Below are positions 33,401 through 36,201 of a stretch of DNA of 36,201 nt, piece by piece. Source of the DNA: Escherichia coli (lineage in GTDB: Bacteria; Pseudomonadota; Gammaproteobacteria; Enterobacterales; Enterobacteriaceae). The stretch is taken from contig NZ_JAATUR010000044.1 in assembly GCF_011881725.1 (NCBI RefSeq), positions 1 to 36,201 on the forward strand. The letters run 5' to 3'. A model generated the notes under the pieces. The model saw only the letters and a list, made by a program, of their open reading frames with translations. It was not told the DNA's origin and searched no databases. A program made the translations under genes and the position numbers. How positions within the stretch are numbered: position 1 is the first letter of the stretch; each line of letters opens with the position of its first letter.

Positions 33401-33553
33401 GTTATCAGTCATGGCGCGGGTTCTGGCGCGCAAAACGCGGTAGGTACAGGCGTGATGGGCGGGATGTTTGCCGCAACAGTGCTGGCAATTTACTTCGTTC
33501 CGGTCTTTTTCGTTGTCGTGGAACATCTCTTTGCCCGCTTTAAAAAAGCGTAA
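30440..33553 (+). CDS. mdtF: RND multidrug efflux pump MdtF
   Basis: A 1037-residue inner membrane RND transporter, the AcrB-like length with 12 helices and two large periplasmic loops. The N-terminus MANYFIDRPVFAWVLAI is typical. The proton-relay aspartates are in GLLVDDAIVVVENVE (about 406-408), and the partner Lys is in GLSAKNAILIVEF (about 940). It forms a tripartite drug and bile-salt pump with MdtE and TolC, important in anaerobic growth. AAGGGG precedes the ATG. Followed by a strong hairpin terminator. Confidence 0.97.
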   Translation: MANYFIDRPVFAWVLAIIMMLAGGLAIMNLPVAQYPQIAPPTITVSATYPGADAQTVEDSVTQVIEQNMNGLDGLMYMSSTSDAAGNASITLTFETGTSPDIAQVQVQNKLQLAMPSLPEEVQQQGISVDKSSSNILMVAAFISDNGSLNQYDIADYVASNIKDPLSRTAGVGSVQLFGSEYAMRIWLDPQKLNKYNLVPSDVISQIKVQNNQISGGQLGGMPQAADQQLNASIIVQTRLQTPEEFGKILLKVQQDGSQVLLRDVARVELGAENYSTVARYNGKPAAGIAIKLAAGANALDTSRAVKEELNRLSAYFPASLKTVYPYDTTPFIEISIQEVFKTLVEAIILVFLVMYLFLQNFRATIIPTIAVPVVILGTFAILSAVGFTINTLTMFGMVLAIGLLVDDAIVVVENVERVIAEDKLPPKEATHKSMGQIQRALVGIAVVLSAVFMPMAFMSGATGEIYRQFSITLISSMLLSVFVAMSLTPALCASILKAAPEGGHKPNALFARFNTLFEKSTQHYTDSTRSLLRCTGRYMVVYLLICAGMAVLFLRTPTSFLPEEDQGVFMTTAQLPSGATMVNTTKVLQQVTDYYLTKEKDNVQSVFTVGGFGFSGQGQNNGLAFISLKPWSERVGEENSVTAIIQRAMIALSSINKAVVFPFNLPAVAELGTASGFDMELLDNGNLGHDKLTQARNELLSLAAQSPNQVTGVRPNGLEDTPMFKVNVNAAKAEAMGVALSDINQTISTAFGSSYVNDFLNQGRVKKVYVQAGTPFRMLPDNISQWYVRNASGTMAPLSAYSSTEWTYGSPRLERYNGIPSMEILGEAAAGKSTGDAMKFMADLVAKLPAGVGYSWTGLSYQEALSSNQAPALYAISLVVVFLALAALYESWSIPFSVMLVVPLGVIGALLATDLRGLSNDVYFQVGLLTTIGLSAKNAILIVEFAVEMMQKEGKTPIEAIIEAARMRLRPILMTSLAFILGVLPLVISHGAGSGAQNAVGTGVMGGMFAATVLAIYFVPVFFVVVEHLFARFKKA

Positions 33554-33771
33554 CGTGTAAACGAGAGTAAGGTTGAACGTGAGAATTCAGCCTTACTCTT
33601 TCCTGCTAACCATTCACCATTCAACAACCAACTAACCGTCAGGAATACCAGGCTTAATACACAGCACTGAAAGTAGAAGCCACTCCAGCCATTAGTCATC
33701 AATTTGAACAGCACAATACTGACCCACATTCCCGTAATCGTATGAATTGTCAGCTTAATAATCCCAAACAT
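33490..33771 (-). CDS. Hypothetical small two-helix membrane protein, antisense to the mdtF end
   Basis: A 93-residue ORF starting MFGIIKLTIHTITGMWVSIV, with two hydrophobic segments (about residues 3-24 and 31-50) followed by a basic tail. A perfect AGGAGG (complement of 33784-33789) lies 12 bases before the ATG, somewhat far. The last 21 codons overlap the 3' end of mdtF on the opposite strand, and the ORF crosses the mdtF terminator stem. I recognise no homologue. It is the only candidate gene in the 362-bp mdtF-gadW gap. Confidence 0.3.
   Translation of the reverse strand: MFGIIKLTIHTITGMWVSIVLFKLMTNGWSGFYFQCCVLSLVFLTVSWLLNGEWLAGKSKAEFSRSTLLSFTRYAFLKRAKRCSTTTKKTGTK
33564..33602 (+). terminator. 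Terminator of mdtEF
   Basis: A 14-pair stem (AGAGTAAGGTTGAA with TTCAGCCTTACTCT, one G-U pair, eight-base loop) followed by TTT starts 11 bases after the mdtF stop. Confidence 0.75.
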
Positions 33772-33915
33772 GCCGTGTCTTTTCCTCCTGAAAATACGCA
33801 TACCGCCTGGCAAACCGCGAAAGAGAACTTGCCGGTAGCCCGGCAGAGCTCATCAGGAAAGAGTTTCACATGAAACAGGTGTGAGATCCTGACCAATATT
33901 CTAATGCGAAATATG

Positions 33916-34644
33916 TCAGGAAAAGGTACCCGGCGAATGTTGTGCAAACTGATGTGGCGTTACACCATAATATTGTCGAAATGTGTTTATAAAGTACGAC
34001 GTACTGCTATATCCACATTTTTCAGCAATGGTGTGCAGAGGAATTTGACGTAACTCGAGTAATCGTCTGGCCATCGACATCCTGGAGGCGAGTAAAATTT
34101 TGCTGAAACAGGTATTTTCGTCCTGTAACTTTTTTTTGATTAGGCTCTCACTGGTATACATTCTTTCCGCGATATCACGCAGATACCAACGTCTCGCTAT
34201 ATCGAAGCTAATAAGTCGTTCAACTTTCCCCGAGACAGTACTAATGCTGTTGAAAAGTAAAGGGATAAGTTCTTTATTGTGAGAAAACATCGATAAACAG
34301 GAAAGGTAGAGCATATTGCTCAGTATCGGCGAATTTATCCCAGATTTATTGAAACTATCAAAAATCGCCGTCACCAGAGGTATGGGGGGAGACTGGTTAA
34401 TTAACAAACGATCTTTGCTATGTAAACCTAAATTGCGTGGTAACTGACGAATATTTTGTAAGTAATGGCAAACTGTCAACTCATCGATATCCAGTCGTCG
34501 CGTATCCGGTGAACAAAAAGCAAAACCATCTGCCAAATTTTTCTCCACTAGCAGGATACTCTCGTTGTGCAACGATATTTTTTGCTGTTCATGATGAATA
34601 TCGAATGAACGACAAACGAGGATCACCGAGCAGACATGAGTCAT
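33916..34644 (-). CDS. gadW: AraC-family regulator GadW
   Basis: A 242-residue transcription factor. The C-terminal AraC/XylS DNA-binding domain has two helix-turn-helix motifs: WYLRDIAERMYTSESLIKKK near residue 150 and IPLHTIAEKCGYSSTSYFI near 205, followed by FRQYYGVTPHQF. It modulates the gadA and gadBC decarboxylase genes together with GadX, responding to pH and growth phase, and represses gadX. AAGGGA lies before the ATG. It lies downstream of gadX in the same orientation; the gap houses GadY on the opposite strand. Confidence 0.96.
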   Translation of the reverse strand: MTHVCSVILVCRSFDIHHEQQKISLHNESILLVEKNLADGFAFCSPDTRRLDIDELTVCHYLQNIRQLPRNLGLHSKDRLLINQSPPIPLVTAIFDSFNKSGINSPILSNMLYLSCLSMFSHNKELIPLLFNSISTVSGKVERLISFDIARRWYLRDIAERMYTSESLIKKKLQDENTCFSKILLASRMSMARRLLELRQIPLHTIAEKCGYSSTSYFINTFRQYYGVTPHQFAQHSPGTFS

Positions 34645-34889
34645 GATTATCCCTTATATTTCATTACTGCAATCATTTCAATTCCAGTATACTGATGAAA
34701 TGATGCCTGACTGTTTCTTCGTGCAAAAACTGCCATATTTGGTAGGACCAAAATTTATCTAACGCGCGGTTTTGCATAACAGTTAATGACAGTAAGCAAA
34801 TGTAATACGGATATATTTCAACACAGCGTATAGCTTATGTTAATAAAAAAATGGCTGATCTTATCCCCAGTAAAAGTTATATTTAACGT

Positions 34890-34994
34890 ACTGAGAGCAC
34901 AAAGTTTCCCGTGCCAACAGGGAGTGTTATAACGGTTTATTAGTCTGGAGACGGCAGACTATCCTCTTCCCGGTCCCCTATGCCGGGTTTTTTT
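34890..34994 (+). ncRNA. gadY: GadY small RNA
   Basis: The 105-nt sequence ACTGAGAGCACAAAG... to CCGGGTTTTTTT matches GadY as I know it. The terminator is CCCGG-TCCCCTATG-CCGGG plus eight T. The -10 element TATATT is at 34878-34883, seven bases before the start. GadY is transcribed opposite the 3' UTR of gadX (stop at 35012), pairs with the gadXW transcript, directs its cleavage between gadX and gadW and stabilises gadX mRNA. Expression is RpoS-dependent. The rest of the 367-bp gadW-gadX gap holds the gadW promoter region only. Confidence 0.95.
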
Positions 34995-35011
34995 TATGTT
35001 TGTGTAGCAAA

Positions 35012-35836
35012 TTATAATCTTATTCCTTCCGCAGAACGGTCAGTACCGTGAAAGTTCCCTTGCGCAACAATACGTTCCGCCGAGTCACTATTCGGCACCC
35101 CCTGCGCCGATCGCTCCTGATATTCTGTGGGCGTCATTCCATAGTAATTACGAAAAACGTAAATAAAATACGACACGCTGTGATAACCACAGGATACGGC
35201 TACTCTCTTAATTGAAAATCCATGTATAACAATAAGTTGTAAAGCACGTTGCATTCTACACTCGGTAAGCAACTGTGAATATGATGTCTCTTCTTCACGC
35301 AATTTTTTCTTTAAGAGGCTTGGGCTCATTAACAGCTCGCTGGCGATCCGGGCTAATGTCCACTCATGGGCGATATTATTATTGATGACCGTACAAACTC
35401 GTGTTCGCATGTTCGGTTGCAAAACGTTCAGAAGCAGAGGTATAAACTGCTCATCCTCCAGAAAAACAGATAATAACGCAAAGATTAATGCTCTTTGACG
35501 TAGCATTTCTGCATAGCGAAGACTCTCTGTCCGCGATAGTTGCGCAACTTCCTGAAAAATAGGAATATCCCGGGAACAATGATGAATGAGTAATGAAGGA
35601 ACTTTTTTATGAGCATGAAGGTTTAATGCCTCCTCCTTGAGCATCGGGAGAAATAATGAAAGCGTGTCCCTTGAAACTAATACGAAATTCTCAACACACT
35701 TATCCACTTGAATTTGACTTGCATCCGCAAAAATCAGGTCACCGCCATTAAAATAGCGATATTCACCATTGACCATGGTGAGAATATATTTATGTCTTGC
35801 GTACGCAATTAGACATTGCCCATATAATGATTGCAT
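35012..35836 (-). CDS. gadX: AraC-family regulator GadX
   Basis: A 274-residue transcription factor with a C-terminal AraC/XylS domain: WTLARIASELLMSPSLLKKK near residue 155 and FSIKRVAVSCGYHSVSYFI near 210, then FRNYYGMTPTEYQERS. It activates gadA, gadBC and, indirectly, gadE-dependent acid resistance. The N-terminal half is the variable effector/dimerisation region. The last 30 residues vary from what I recall for K-12 (AQGVPNSDSAERIV), as is common. The Shine-Dalgarno is weak. In E. coli it is co-transcribed with gadA, which should lie just beyond the right edge. Confidence 0.96.
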   Translation of the reverse strand: MQSLYGQCLIAYARHKYILTMVNGEYRYFNGGDLIFADASQIQVDKCVENFVLVSRDTLSLFLPMLKEEALNLHAHKKVPSLLIHHCSRDIPIFQEVAQLSRTESLRYAEMLRQRALIFALLSVFLEDEQFIPLLLNVLQPNMRTRVCTVINNNIAHEWTLARIASELLMSPSLLKKKLREEETSYSQLLTECRMQRALQLIVIHGFSIKRVAVSCGYHSVSYFIYVFRNYYGMTPTEYQERSAQGVPNSDSAERIVAQGNFHGTDRSAEGIRL

Positions 35837-36146
35837 AGTTGGCTTAATATTACATAAACATATTACTTTTTATTACTGTAGCACGCCGCCCTCTTATGTC
35901 AAATTGATTGATAAATAAATTTAAACGAAGCGGGAGAAAAGGTTGCTAATGAGTGATGGTCTTCACTCAGGATGACCGGATTAATAATACAAAAAGGGTG
36001 CTTAAAAACGTGGGGGGATTAATAACAAGCGAATAATCTCTTATCGTGATATTACAGGGCGTCGCGATATATTGTATAACATTTGCATAACATATATCTT
36101 ATTAACACTATGAATAGAGTGCCAATATATTATTGCAATTAATCAG
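35837..36146. other. gadX upstream region
   Basis: This 310-bp AT-rich interval contains no ORF I can support. It is expected to hold the gadX promoter between the gadA terminator and gadX; I could not place its boxes with confidence. Confidence 0.4.
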
Positions 36147-36191
36147 AAACCGAATGCCCCACCTGTTTTTTAAGGTCGGGGCATTCGGTTT
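36147..36191. terminator. Terminator at the right edge, probably of gadA
   Basis: CCGAATGCCCC pairs with GGGGCATTCGG, flanked by AAA and TTT, with an inner ACCT/AGGT extension. It has T-tracts in both directions (plus GGTTTTT, minus GGTTTCT). Upstream of gadX it fits the end of a minus-strand gadA beyond the window, with partial read-through into gadX. Confidence 0.7.
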
Positions 36192-36201
36192 TTACAACGT
36201 T

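Noticed and set aside
1..36201. CRISPR arrays, tRNA/rRNA genes, insertion sequences, prophage or integrase genes
   Set aside because: None was seen. The only repeats are single REP units, the agr pair and the gor fragment.

Overview
The window is chromosomal DNA of Escherichia coli (or Shigella, which is the same species genomically). Every long gene matches a known E. coli protein in length and motifs, and the order yhiM-yhiN-pitA-uspB-uspA-dtpB-rsmJ-prlC-rlmJ-gor-(ars)-slp-dctR-...-yhiD-hdeB-hdeA-hdeD-gadE-mdtE-mdtF-gadW-gadX is the segment ending in the acid fitness island. A complete chu haem-uptake locus between dctR and yhiD is absent from K-12. It points to a pathogenic or extra-intestinal lineage (chuA-positive phylogroups). 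These identifications come from recognising the proteins; no database search was run.

Layout. Positions 1-12786 are housekeeping: membrane protein YhiM, flavoprotein YhiN, phosphate transporter PitA, the divergent stress genes uspB/uspA, peptide transporter DtpB, the rRNA methyltransferases RsmJ and RlmJ around oligopeptidase PrlC, and glutathione reductase. Positions 12787-14531 are a scarred region. It holds the SOS-controlled dinQ toxin peptide with a single agr-type antisense RNA, a degenerate copy of a piece of gor, the last 60 or so codons of arsB, an intact but orphaned arsC, and the C-terminal half of a DUF318/ArsP-like permease. arsR and most of arsB are missing.

Positions 14972-16224 (slp, dctR) and 25285-36201 belong to the acid fitness island: the periplasmic chaperones HdeA/HdeB, membrane proteins HdeD and YhiD, regulators GadE/GadW/GadX, the MdtEF efflux pump and sRNA GadY. 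A gadA-type terminator lies at the right edge, so gadA probably starts just outside. Long AT-rich leaders (gadE about 790 bp) and antisense RNAs mark heavy regulation.

Positions 16281-25232 are the haem system. ChuA (outer membrane receptor) and ChuS (cytoplasmic haem-degrading protein) lie on the minus strand. Divergent ChuT-W-X-Y-U-V supply the periplasmic carrier, radical-SAM anaerobic haem ring opener, haem chaperone, reductase, permease and ATPase. Two good Fur boxes lie between the divergent units, and a hairpin covering the chuA Shine-Dalgarno sequence is visible (FourU-type thermometer).

I do not see an undescribed multi-gene system. The least explained items are the ars/gor scar region, the half permease, a small ORF in the chuA leader, and a possible two-helix membrane protein antisense to the mdtF end.
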